Positions 44,351 to 52,001 of a stretch of DNA of 64,000 nucleotides are shown here, one piece after another (within the stretch, counting starts at the first letter, position 1; each line of letters begins with the position of its first letter). Source of the stretch: Flavobacterium agri. GTDB taxonomy: Bacteria; Bacteroidota; Bacteroidia; Flavobacteriales; Flavobacteriaceae. The stretch lies in assembly GCF_013401995.1 (NCBI RefSeq), contig NZ_JACBJI010000003.1:1-64000 (forward strand), given 5' to 3'. Both the position numbers and the translations under genes were made by a program. The notes below the pieces were generated by a model that saw nothing but the letters and a program-made list of their open reading frames with translations, had not been told where the DNA came from and did no database searches.

Positions 44351-44460
44351 AACATTTTTCTATGTTAAACCGCCGCAACCAAAAGCGCTAAGCTGAATCT
44401 ACGTGGTGTAAACCGAGGCGAAAATTGGCTGATTCGCTTTCAGTTTCTGCCCGATAGCTG

Positions 44461-44468
44461 TAATTTTG
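44461..44468 (+). promoter_or_regulatory. -7 promoter element of the DUF4397 lipoprotein gene
   Basis: TAATTTTG, perfect -7 consensus, 66 nt before the ATG at 44535. The -33 candidate is TTTC about 20 nt upstream, weak. Confidence 0.4.
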
Positions 44469-44534
44469 ACAGATAAAATGCTCAGAAAGAACAACTTTAC
44501 ATCATCGGGAAAATGTCTAACCCAATTTGAAGTT

Positions 44535-45221
44535 ATGAAATTCAGGATTTTCAGAAATTTATTTTTAGCCGTTGCCGCAATTTTTACCATATCATCGTGT
44601 AGTATCGACGATGACGGTACATATTACTATGATAATGCCGCCCATGGGATCATCGGCAACGCAAGTCCTAACTCGGGCGATCTGTATTTTTTTGCAGACA
44701 GCAATCAGGTGAACATGAACGGGCTTAATTACGGAAGCGCTGTCGGATACTACAATTTTTATCCGGGCGACCGCGTACTGACGCTTAAAAACGGAAATGG
44801 TGTCGTTCTTGACACATACGAAATCAGTCTCGCCATCGGCAATTTCTTTTCGGCTTTTGCGGTCAATACGTTCGACAATGTAGAATTGGTGGTATATCAG
44901 GATGTGTTGGCAAAACCTGCCGGAGGAAATGCGCGTGTGCGATTCATCAACCTTTCTCCGGATGCCGAAGGAATCGATGTTTTCGACAATAGCGTAGAAT
45001 TGACCTCGGGACTTACGTTCAAACAGGCGACGCCTTTTATGGAATTGCCTGCCGGAAATTACGATTTCGACTTCAGGCTTTCTGCCGACGATTCGCACTT
45101 GTACACCAAAACGGTCAGCCTGCATTCAGGTAGGATTTACACTATTTACACCAAAGGCTTTGTGACGCCCGAAACCGGAAGCAACGATACGTTTTCGGCC
45201 GAAGGGATTTACAATTACTAG
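44535..45221 (+). CDS. DUF4397 domain lipoprotein
   Basis: A 228-residue lipoprotein; the ATG at 44535 puts the lipobox cysteine at Cys22 (TISSCSIDDDG), followed by an acidic stretch like a surface-export signal. The DUF4397 pattern is shown by ARVRFINLSPDAEGIDVFDN and by the FMELPAGNYDFDFRLSADDS and RIYTIYTKGFV segments. The family consists of exported proteins of unknown role in Bacteroidota. It lies between two transcripts with its own -7 element and terminator. Confidence 0.85.
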   Translation: MKFRIFRNLFLAVAAIFTISSCSIDDDGTYYYDNAAHGIIGNASPNSGDLYFFADSNQVNMNGLNYGSAVGYYNFYPGDRVLTLKNGNGVVLDTYEISLAIGNFFSAFAVNTFDNVELVVYQDVLAKPAGGNARVRFINLSPDAEGIDVFDNSVELTSGLTFKQATPFMELPAGNYDFDFRLSADDSHLYTKTVSLHSGRIYTIYTKGFVTPETGSNDTFSAEGIYNY

Positions 45222-45242
45222 ATTATGTTTTGTTTTAATGCG

Positions 45243-45276
45243 GCCTCATCCGGAATTTTCGGGTGAGGCTTTTTTT
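45243..45276 (+). terminator. Terminator after the DUF4397 gene
   Basis: GCCTCATCCG (45243-45252) pairs with CGGGTGAGGC (45260-45269), one G-T pair, loop GAATTTT, followed by seven Ts. It lies 22 nt after the stop. Confidence 0.88.
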
Positions 45277-45299
45277 ATGCTTTTCCAGCTTTTTTGACG

Positions 45300-45330
45300 T
45301 TAAAGACTTATCGCAAAATCCCTATCTTTA
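45300..45330 (+). promoter_or_regulatory. Candidate promoter of the hybrid histidine kinase (leaderless type)
   Basis: TATCTTTA (45323-45330) differs from TAnnTTTG only in the last base and ends 4 nt before the ATG at 45335. A TTA at 45300-45302, 20 nt upstream, could serve as -33. A TTTG at 45293-45296 is too far (26 nt) to be preferred. Confidence 0.4.
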
Positions 45331-45334
45331 ATTC

Positions 45335-47749
45335 ATGAGCCAACAACCCAAAGCTATCAAAGGAAAAGTCCTGCTGGGCTATTTGCTGCTGTTTTCGATC
45401 GCCGTGATTTCGGTTTGGTTCATTTATACCGAAATCCTCAAGATTGCCAATCCGGCCGGAGCCGAAAGTACAGACAACAACAAAATCATCAAGATCAGCG
45501 ATGCCATCGCCGGATTGTATGCGGCTGAAGCCGTGGGCCGAAATTCGATCCTGACCGGTTCCGAAAAGGATTTCTTGCTGTATAACCGCATGCTCGACAG
45601 CATCAACATCGGCCTAGAGGAAATCAAGAAAGAAAGCGACGAGACGCAGTTGGGAAAGTTCGATACGATCCAGAGTTTGCTCAGGCGTAAAAAAAGCAGC
45701 ATTGCCGAAATCATCATATTCCGCAAGAAAAACAATGTAGAGAACACGTTCGACAAGGCCGTTAGTCAAGTGTATAAAGTCAAGGATTCGCTGAGTCAAA
45801 AGGTCAAACCCGTACAATTCGACAACGGCAACCAAATGTACCAGTTCATGCGAAACGTCTTGCCAAAAAAGCAACTCGATTCGTTGAGCAAATTGCCCGT
45901 TTCCAACGACGAACTTACTGCCGGAATTGAGCAAATGCTCACCAAACTCATCGTGCGCAACAACAAGATGAAGTACGACCTGTTCCGAAAAGAGCAAAAA
46001 CTTCAGGACGAGAACCGCGTGCTATCCGACCGTTTGCGCGTGGTGCTTTCTTCGCTCGAAAAGGAAATCCTCGAAAAATCGTACGCCAAGATCAACCGAT
46101 CGCGCAATGCCTTGGACAATACTGTGAGTACGATGGCCTGGATCGGCGCGATCACGTTCCTGTTGCTCGTGGTTTTCGCGTGGATCATTATCCGCGACTT
46201 GAGCATCAACCAGCGTTATCGCCAACAACTCGAAGTGCTTAACAGCGAAAATGAGAACCTGTTGCGAAGCAAAACGATGCTTATGGCCACGGTCACGCAC
46301 GACATCCAGACGCCACTGGGAAGCGTGATCGGGTTTACCGATTTGCTTACCGAAACCGATCCGAATTCGCGACAGAAACAATACATAGAGAACATCAGGC
46401 ATTCTTCCCAATACATCGTGAAACTCGTCAACGATCTCGTCGATTTTTCGCGTCTCGAAAACAATAAGATCACGATCGAGAAAGTATCGTTCAACTTTCG
46501 CGACCTGATCGAAAATACCTGCCGTCCGCTCGAGCCCAACGCGACCAACAAACACATCGAGCTCAATTGGGACATAGACGACGAGCTCGATGATAATTTC
46601 ATTTCCGACCCGTATCGCCTGCGTCAGATTTTGACCAACCTCATATCGAACGCGATCAAATTCACCCAGGAAGGTTCGGTTCAGGTGAGCGCGGCTGCGC
46701 TTGACGATACGATCGAGATTTCGGTCATCGACACCGGAATCGGCATCGCCAAAGACCAACAACGACATGTTTTCGAAGAATTTACCCAAGCCCATGCCGG
46801 TATAGAAAAGAAATTCGGAGGTACGGGATTAGGGCTTACGATCGCCAAACGCATGCTGCAATTGCTCGGAGGCGACATCAGGCTTGAAAGCGAGGAAGGT
46901 CAAGGCTCGATTTTTACGATTCACATTCCTAAAATCCGTTCGGAAGTCAAAGCGCCGTCGTTTGCCAAAGAGCAGCGCGAGTCTGAAAACGATTTTCTCA
47001 AAGGCAAAAAAATCCTGATTGTGGATGACGATGCGATGCAACTCACGCTCATGAACGAGATTTTTGCGAATTATCCGGTAGAAGTCGTGACCGAATCCGA
47101 TTCGGGAAATGTGCTGAAATTGCTGGGCGAACGCGATTTCGATCTCGTCATGAGCGACATCCAAATGCCCAAAATAGACGGATTCGAACTCGTAAAACAA
47201 ATTCGCGATTCCGATGATGCCATTTCACAAATTCCCGTAATCGCACTTTCGGGGAAAAGAGATTTGTCGCCCGAAGATTTCACGGGTAAAGGCTTTACGG
47301 CCTCGCATCCGAAACCGTTGCAGTTGAAAGGACTGCTTGCGTTGATGCGCGCCATTTTCGCCAACGAGGAAATTCCCGATTCCCAAACGGCAAAAACAAC
47401 CACATCGACTCAAAAACTGTTCGATCTCGAAACGTTAAACCAATTCACCCAGGACGATCCCGATTCGCTGCGGTTGATCATCGATACGTTCATCGAGAGT
47501 TCAAAAGAGAATTGCGCGTCGCTTACCGAGGCCGCATCTCAAAAAGACTATGTGAAAATGACTTCGATCGCGCACAAAATGATTCCGATGCTCAAGCAGA
47601 TGGATGTGTTTTCGATCGTAAAACTACTCGAACCGATAGAAGACGCAAAGTTGGATGCCGATACCGATTTGGTCAGCTACACGAGCGAAATCTGCCGCAA
47701 AATGGACGAATTGTTCATCGAACTGCGCCTTCAGGTGCAAAAGAACTGA
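45335..47749 (+). CDS. Hybrid sensor histidine kinase with receiver and Hpt domains
   Basis: An 804-residue membrane kinase. Two transmembrane helices (about 11-33 and 264-286) flank a mostly helical periplasmic sensor with no named family seen. HisKA at about 310-375 with phospho-His322 (ATVTHDIQTPLG); HATPase with NLISNAIKFTQEG, DTGIGIAKDQ and KKFGGTGLGL; receiver domain about 558-670 with phospho-Asp608 (MSDIQMP); and a C-terminal Hpt domain about 690-790 with His747 (IAHKM). So a full phosphorelay (His-Asp-His) lies in one protein, which must pass phosphate on to a separate receiver. The convergent NtrC-type regulator is a likely partner. Confidence 0.92.
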   Translation: MSQQPKAIKGKVLLGYLLLFSIAVISVWFIYTEILKIANPAGAESTDNNKIIKISDAIAGLYAAEAVGRNSILTGSEKDFLLYNRMLDSINIGLEEIKKESDETQLGKFDTIQSLLRRKKSSIAEIIIFRKKNNVENTFDKAVSQVYKVKDSLSQKVKPVQFDNGNQMYQFMRNVLPKKQLDSLSKLPVSNDELTAGIEQMLTKLIVRNNKMKYDLFRKEQKLQDENRVLSDRLRVVLSSLEKEILEKSYAKINRSRNALDNTVSTMAWIGAITFLLLVVFAWIIIRDLSINQRYRQQLEVLNSENENLLRSKTMLMATVTHDIQTPLGSVIGFTDLLTETDPNSRQKQYIENIRHSSQYIVKLVNDLVDFSRLENNKITIEKVSFNFRDLIENTCRPLEPNATNKHIELNWDIDDELDDNFISDPYRLRQILTNLISNAIKFTQEGSVQVSAAALDDTIEISVIDTGIGIAKDQQRHVFEEFTQAHAGIEKKFGGTGLGLTIAKRMLQLLGGDIRLESEEGQGSIFTIHIPKIRSEVKAPSFAKEQRESENDFLKGKKILIVDDDAMQLTLMNEIFANYPVEVVTESDSGNVLKLLGERDFDLVMSDIQMPKIDGFELVKQIRDSDDAISQIPVIALSGKRDLSPEDFTGKGFTASHPKPLQLKGLLALMRAIFANEEIPDSQTAKTTTSTQKLFDLETLNQFTQDDPDSLRLIIDTFIESSKENCASLTEAASQKDYVKMTSIAHKMIPMLKQMDVFSIVKLLEPIEDAKLDADTDLVSYTSEICRKMDELFIELRLQVQKN

Positions 47750-49090
47750 TTACAGATCGATGTTGTACAACTTGAGTTTGTTGTACAGCGTTTTGCGATC
47801 GATGTCGAGCAGACGCGCCGCCTTGCTCTTGTTGAAGTTGGTTTTGTCGAGCGCATTGCGGATCGCCGTTTCCTCGTCTTCCTTGTACAAGGCTTGGGAA
47901 TCGTCTTTGTTTTCGGACATCATTTCATGAGGCAGTACAGATGTCGTGATCAGTCCCGAAGGCGTCAGCAAAACCGAGCGTTTGATCGTATTCTTCATTT
48001 CGCGCAGATTCCCGGGCCAATCGTAATTGAGGAAAAGTTGCGAAACCTGCTCGTCGAATCCGGTTACGTTTCGTTCGAGATCGTCGTTGGCTTCGGCCAA
48101 AAAATGATGCGCGAAAATCATGATGTCGTGCTTGCGCTCTGATAATCTCGGTGCCTGGATCGAGAATTCGTTGAGCCTGTGGTATAAATCTTCACGGAAA
48201 TCACCTTGGCGCACGGCTTCGGCCAAATCTTCGTTGGTGGCGGCGATCACGCGGATGTCCACTTTGATCTCGTTGTTGCTTCCTACGGGTTTCACTTTGC
48301 GTTCCTGAAGTGCGCGCAATAACTGCACCTGCACTTCGTAAGACAAGTTTCCGACCTCGTCGAGGAAAATCGTGCCTCCGTTTGCCGCTTCAAAATGGCC
48401 GGTCTTGTCGTTTACCGCGCCCGTGAACGAACCTTTGATATGGCCGAAGAATTCGCTCGAAGCCAGATCTTTCGGGATCGCGCCGCAATCTACGGCGATG
48501 AACGGTTTGTCGGCACGTTTGCTTTGTGAATGGATGGAATGGGCGATGTATTCCTTGCCCGTCCCGCTATCGCCCATAATCAAAACCGACATGTTCGTCG
48601 GGGCGACAAGCGTAATGTATTCATGCAGTTTGTTTGCATGGCTGCTGATACCTTTCACAAAAGAAACGGACGCAGTCGCAACGGTTTTTTGAGCTTTAGA
48701 TTCAGTTACCGCAACATCGGTTTTCGCCGATTTTTTGAGCGATTGTTGTATCGTATGCAGGATTTCGTCTGGGTTTATCGGTTTTCCGACATAATCGAAA
48801 GCACCGAGTTTCATCGCGTTCACGGCGGCCTTGATATCGGTATAACCTGTCATCAAGATGACCTGAGTCTTTTGGGAAACCGATTTTACGAGTTCGAGTA
48901 TGTGCAGTCCGTCGCTGTCAGGCAGCCTGATATCGGTAAGCACGACGTCGAAAGTCGTCGAGCGGATCAAATCGCCGGCTTCCATCGCATTGAATGCATT
49001 GGTGACTTCAAAACCTTTCTTCTGCAAGAAGGTCTTGAGCATGATGCAAAACGAAGTGTCGTCGTCTATTACAAGGATTTTCGGAGTCAT
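47750..49090 (-). CDS. Sigma-54-dependent response regulator (NtrC family)
   Basis: A 446-residue regulator. The ATG at 49090 (MTPKILVIDDD) is preferred over the longer frame. Receiver domain 1-115 with phospho-Asp53 (LTDIRLP); AAA+ sigma-54 activation domain with Walker A GDSGTGKEY, the sigma-54-contacting loop GSFTGA in place of the more common GAFTGA, Walker B IFLDEVG; and a C-terminal Fis-type helix-turn-helix (NFNKSKAARLLDIDRKTLYNKLKLY). It remodels sigma-54 RNA polymerase at its target promoters. It ends exactly where the hybrid kinase gene ends, with no base between the two stop codons. Kinase and regulator are probably a pair. Confidence 0.93.
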   Translation of the reverse strand: MTPKILVIDDDTSFCIMLKTFLQKKGFEVTNAFNAMEAGDLIRSTTFDVVLTDIRLPDSDGLHILELVKSVSQKTQVILMTGYTDIKAAVNAMKLGAFDYVGKPINPDEILHTIQQSLKKSAKTDVAVTESKAQKTVATASVSFVKGISSHANKLHEYITLVAPTNMSVLIMGDSGTGKEYIAHSIHSQSKRADKPFIAVDCGAIPKDLASSEFFGHIKGSFTGAVNDKTGHFEAANGGTIFLDEVGNLSYEVQVQLLRALQERKVKPVGSNNEIKVDIRVIAATNEDLAEAVRQGDFREDLYHRLNEFSIQAPRLSERKHDIMIFAHHFLAEANDDLERNVTGFDEQVSQLFLNYDWPGNLREMKNTIKRSVLLTPSGLITTSVLPHEMMSENKDDSQALYKEDEETAIRNALDKTNFNKSKAARLLDIDRKTLYNKLKLYNIDL

Positions 49091-49172
49091 TTGTGACAGA
49101 ATGGAAGCGGCTTCTGACAAATTTAACCTTTAAAGCGTATCCGAAATGTTAATGAATGTTATAATTAGACTT

Positions 49173-49274
49173 TTAGATTTTAAGACTTTTAGACTGCAAG
49201 ACCGCAGAATACGATCCGATAATTGACCGGTCTGATTATTTACAGTCTTGCAGTCTAAAAGTCTAATAATCTAA
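49173..49274. repeat. Long imperfect inverted repeat (MITE- or attenuator-like)
   Basis: AGACTTTTAGACTGCAAGAC (49183-49202) is the exact reverse complement of 49245-49264, and the arms extend outward with a few mismatches to 49173 and 49274, a stem of about 30 bp with a 42-nt loop. The arms are built from the short unit AGACTTTTAGA repeated. It lies between the NtrC-type regulator and a small gene, with no open frame inside. It could be a miniature inverted-repeat element or a dispersed extragenic palindrome. Confidence 0.7.
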
Positions 49275-49281
49275 TCTTCTG

Positions 49282-49315
49282 AAAACAAAAAGGAGGCACC
49301 GAAAAATGCCTCCCT
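49282..49315 (-). terminator. Terminator of the small secreted protein gene
   Basis: GGAGGCA (49292-49298) pairs with TGCCTCC (49307-49313). Read on the minus strand the hairpin is followed by TTTTTGTTTT. It lies 49 nt after the stop at 49364. Confidence 0.75.
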
Positions 49316-49363
49316 TATGCGAAGAAAACGTGTCTTCATTCACTCAATTTAACTAAACTAATC

Positions 49364-49663
49364 TTATTCTTCTTTGAGGAATTCGCCCGTCGAAGTGAAG
49401 TAAGCGGTACTTTTCTTGTTGTCTTTGCTTACTACGAGTTTGTATTCGCCATCGGTCGCCTGATAGGCTTCGAGAATCGAATAACCTCCGTATTTCGTGC
49501 CGATTTTTTCAAGGGCCGAAGGAGCGACGGTGTTCCTGTCTATGGGTTTATACTGTTTCGTGGTTGTGGTTTCTGTGGTCGTTTTGGTCGTTTTTTCGGT
49601 CTGGGCGTTCGCGCTTACGGCAAATCCTAGAACCAGTGCCGAAATAAAAAGTAACTTCTTCAT
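49364..49663 (-). CDS. Small secreted Thr/Lys-rich protein
   Basis: A 99-residue protein with a signal peptide (1-20, FAVSANAQ) followed by a Thr/Lys-rich run (TEKTTKTTTETTTTK) and a short folded region with YGGYSILEAYQATDGEYKLVVSKDNKKSTAYFTSTGEFLKE, which resembles the beta-strand pattern of small PepSY-like or 'YD'-type periplasmic proteins but does not match one clearly. Single-gene transcript with its own terminator, divergent from the Crp-type regulator. The family is not identified. Confidence 0.7.
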   Translation of the reverse strand: MKKLLFISALVLGFAVSANAQTEKTTKTTTETTTTKQYKPIDRNTVAPSALEKIGTKYGGYSILEAYQATDGEYKLVVSKDNKKSTAYFTSTGEFLKEE

Positions 49664-49798
49664 AATTATATAGTGTGGTTGTTGCGTTGATGTACGGAAC
49701 TAAAGTCAGAATCGTGCCAAGTCGATTAAAGATTGTTCTTTTTGGAAGTAATGCCTTTGTTTTAAAGGGATGCGATGAGGTTCGGAAGTTATCGGCCG

Positions 49799-49871
49799 AA
49801 TCTGCAGATTTCGACTTTTGATGTGGATTCCACGAAAACTGTTGTGGAAATTCCACATTCCGATTGCGGAA
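49799..49871. promoter_or_regulatory. Cluster of palindromes upstream of the Crp-type gene
   Basis: Four palindromes in about 70 bp: AATCTGCAGATT (49799-49810, perfect), GTGGATTCCAC (49823-49833), TGTGGAAATTCCACA (49843-49857, perfect 7-1-7) and TTCCGATTGCGGAA (49858-49871). The middle two share TGTGG/CCAC half-sites, reminiscent of the Crp-type TGTGA/TCACA pattern. They sit just upstream of the -7 element at 49877-49884, so the regulator probably binds them to control its own gene. Confidence 0.55.
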
Positions 49872-49876
49872 ATTTC

Positions 49877-49884
49877 TACTTTTA
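49877..49884 (+). promoter_or_regulatory. -7 element of the Crp-type gene (leaderless type)
   Basis: TACTTTTA (TAnnTTTG with last base changed) ends 4 nt before the GTG start at 49889, the same spacing as at anmK, the hybrid kinase and the glycosyltransferase. The -33 position would fall in or near palindrome 49843-49857; there is no plain TTG there, which suits an activated or repressed promoter. Confidence 0.4.
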
Positions 49885-49888
49885 ACCT

Positions 49889-50566
49889 GTGTACGAAGAA
49901 CTCAAATATTGGTATTTGCGCGACCACAAGTTGTTTCGCGTGTTGAGTTTTTCCCAAATCAAGCAATTGTGCATCATCGTCGGGTTCAAGAAAGCGGCAA
50001 AAGGCGAGATCATTTACTTTTCGGATTCCGACGTGCCCAGGATTTTCCTGCTTAAAAGAGGCGCGATCAAAATCGTTTCGGTCGACGCCGACGGCAACGA
50101 AATCATCCGCGAGATCATCCAGAAAGGCGATCTGTTCGGCGAGTTGGAATTGGATTCGCAAAAATCGGCCAACGAATACGCCAAAGTGCTTTCCGACGAG
50201 GTTTCGATCTGCAGTTTCCTGATGTCCGATTTCGAGGATTTGTTGCTGCGTCATCCGCAACTGGCCTTGACCTATACGAAATTCGTGGGCTTGAAGATGA
50301 AGCGCATCCGAAACAATTACACCAATCTGGTTTCGAAAGACGCCAAAAGCAGGTTGCGCCAATTTCTGCTCGATTGGATAGAAAAAGAGGGCAAGATTGA
50401 AGGCGATTCGGCCACACTCGAAAATTACCTCACCCAGAACGACATCGCTCAGATAATCTGTACCTCACGCCAAACGGCCGTCCAGCTTTTGAACGAGCTC
50501 GAATCGGACGGCATCCTGAGTTACAGCCGCCGGGAAATCCACTTCCCGAAACTGTCGCTGCTGTAA
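49889..50566 (+). CDS. Crp/Fnr-family transcriptional regulator
   Basis: A 225-residue regulator with an N-terminal cyclic-nucleotide-binding-type beta-barrel (residues about 20-120, RIFLLKRGAIKIVSVDADGNE and GDLFGELEL) and a C-terminal winged helix-turn-helix (about 175-220, LTQNDIAQIICTSRQTAVQLLNELESDGIL). No cysteine set for an Fnr-type iron-sulfur cluster is seen, so a small ligand or none at all is more likely. It starts with GTG right after a -7 element and has a palindrome cluster upstream. The genes that follow may be targets. Confidence 0.92.
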   Translation: MYEELKYWYLRDHKLFRVLSFSQIKQLCIIVGFKKAAKGEIIYFSDSDVPRIFLLKRGAIKIVSVDADGNEIIREIIQKGDLFGELELDSQKSANEYAKVLSDEVSICSFLMSDFEDLLLRHPQLALTYTKFVGLKMKRIRNNYTNLVSKDAKSRLRQFLLDWIEKEGKIEGDSATLENYLTQNDIAQIICTSRQTAVQLLNELESDGILSYSRREIHFPKLSLL

Positions 50567-50615
50567 ATTGCACCGAACTGTCAGCTAGCCGACATTTCTG
50601 TTTTTGGTTGCGTCC

Positions 50616-50623
50616 TAGCTTTG
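50616..50623 (+). promoter_or_regulatory. -7 element of the YHS-to-SprT gene run
   Basis: TAGCTTTG, a perfect TAnnTTTG, 24 nt before the ATG at 50648. No clear TTG at the -33 spacing. Confidence 0.45.
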
Positions 50624-50647
50624 CCTCATAACATAAATCCAATTCTT

Positions 50648-51118
50648 ATGAAATCACGTATGATTATGATGTGGGCGGCAATTTTGATGTTCTCGGCGGT
50701 TTTCGCCCAAACGGAAAACAAACGCAAAGCGGAATTCAACCTCGAAAACGGGCTCGCGATCCAGGGTTACGATCCGGTTTCATATTTCAGCCAGCAAAAA
50801 GCCGTAAAAGGAAAACCGGGAATTGCGGCTTCGTATCAAGGCGCGACGTATTATTTTTCGTCCGAGGCGAATAAGGAAGCCTTCCGCAAAAATCCGGCGG
50901 GATATGAACCGCAATATGGAGGTTGGTGTGCGTATGCGATGGGCGATTACGGAAAAAAAGTCGAAATCAATCCCGAGACGTTCAAAATCATCAACGGAAA
51001 GTTGTACCTTTTCTATAACGCTTACCTGAACAACACGCTCAAGACCTGGAACAAGAATGAGGTTGTGCTTAAAAAGCAAGCCGATGCGAATTGGGGCAAA
51101 TTCATCGGAAAGCCATGA
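50648..51118 (+). CDS. Secreted YHS-domain protein
   Basis: A 156-residue exported protein: signal peptide 1-20 (FSAVFAQ), then a YHS-type domain (LAIQGYDPVSYFSQQKAVKG, ATYYFSSEANKEAFRKNPAGYEPQYGGWCAYAM). YHS domains are thought to bind metal and occur in some metal-handling proteins; here the GGWCAYAMG segment contains the family's conserved cysteine. The next gene (DoxX family) overlaps its stop by 4 nt, so the two are coupled. First gene of the long tight run. Confidence 0.88.
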   Translation: MKSRMIMMWAAILMFSAVFAQTENKRKAEFNLENGLAIQGYDPVSYFSQQKAVKGKPGIAASYQGATYYFSSEANKEAFRKNPAGYEPQYGGWCAYAMGDYGKKVEINPETFKIINGKLYLFYNAYLNNTLKTWNKNEVVLKKQADANWGKFIGKP

Positions 51119-51495
51119 AAAGGATAGGAATAGCATTTTTGGCGTGGATTCCGGCTGTGATATTGCTGCAGACGTTGTGGTTCAAATTTTCGGCGAGTCC
51201 CGAGTCGGTATACATATTCAGTAAGATGGGAATGGAGCCATGGGGACGGATCGCTTCGGGAATCGTCGAATTGATCGCCGCTGTTTTGCTGATCGTGCCC
51301 AAAACGAGATGGATAGGCGCAGGAATAGGTTTCGGAGTAATGTCCGGAGCCATCCTTTCGCACATTTTCGTACTTGGCATCGAAGTCGAAAACGACGGCG
51401 GATTGCTTTTTTTGCTGGCTTTGGTCACCGCCGTTTGCTGTTTTGCGCTCATGGTTGTCGACAGGAAGCGCCTTATCGGACTATTCAACAGATAA
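51115..51495 (+). CDS. DoxX-family membrane protein
   Basis: A 126-residue protein with four transmembrane helices (about 5-22, 40-60, 64-88, 92-115). It starts with MKRIGIAF at the ATG overlapping the YHS stop (ATGA). The layout and WFKFSASPESVYIFSKMGMEPWGR match the DoxX/DoxD-like family, which includes subunits of quinol-linked membrane complexes; the precise role here is unknown. Cotranscription with the secreted YHS protein suggests a joint envelope function. Confidence 0.82.
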   Translation: MKRIGIAFLAWIPAVILLQTLWFKFSASPESVYIFSKMGMEPWGRIASGIVELIAAVLLIVPKTRWIGAGIGFGVMSGAILSHIFVLGIEVENDGGLLFLLALVTAVCCFALMVVDRKRLIGLFNR

Positions 51496-51512
51496 CATAA
51501 CAACCGCGAACT

Positions 51513-52001
51513 ATGCTTCTGACCGCCATCAAAGAAAATTTCAACGAATTGTCAAGCCTGATCCGACAGCTTTCAGACGATGAATTCACGCGTCCTTGTA
51601 CCGAACTCAACGGTTCTACGATAGGCGAGCACATCCGACATATACTCGAAATGTATATATGTCTGGAAAAAGCCTATATTTCGGGCGTGGTCGAATACGA
51701 TAAACGCGAACGCGATTTGTTGTTGCAAACCCGATGCGAGGTCGCCCTCGAGACGATTGCCAGTCTCTCAAGCCGCCTCGACAAACCGAACAAACCCATG
51801 AAACTGAAATTTATCCTCGACGGCCAGGAGCTTGTGATCCCGAGCAATTTTGAGCGCGAACTGCTGTACAACCTCGAACACAGCATCCATCATCAGGCTT
51901 TGATAAAAGTCGGGTTGCGCCAGATAGGAGCTGCGGTAGACGAGAATTTCGGTGTGGCAAAATCAACCATAGCGTATCGCAACAGCCAATGTGTACAGTG
52001 A
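51513..52001 (+). CDS. DinB-family protein
   Basis: A 162-residue helical protein of the DinB/YfiT-like four-helix-bundle family; the histidines in TIGEHIRHILEMY and NLEHSIHHQALIKVGL are in the positions that bind a divalent metal. Members include bacillithiol- and mycothiol-dependent transferases; the thiol cofactor in this organism is not known from sequence. It overlaps the next gene (NRDE) by 13 nt and follows DoxX by 17 nt. Confidence 0.85.
   Translation: MLLTAIKENFNELSSLIRQLSDDEFTRPCTELNGSTIGEHIRHILEMYICLEKAYISGVVEYDKRERDLLLQTRCEVALETIASLSSRLDKPNKPMKLKFILDGQELVIPSNFERELLYNLEHSIHHQALIKVGLRQIGAAVDENFGVAKSTIAYRNSQCVQ

Noticed and set aside
45293..45296. TTTG as -33 of the hybrid kinase promoter
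   Set aside because: The 26-nt spacing to TATCTTTA is too long; the weaker TTA at 45300 fits the spacing better.
49889..50566. Fnr-type oxygen sensor
   Set aside because: The cysteine pattern needed to hold an iron-sulfur cluster is absent.
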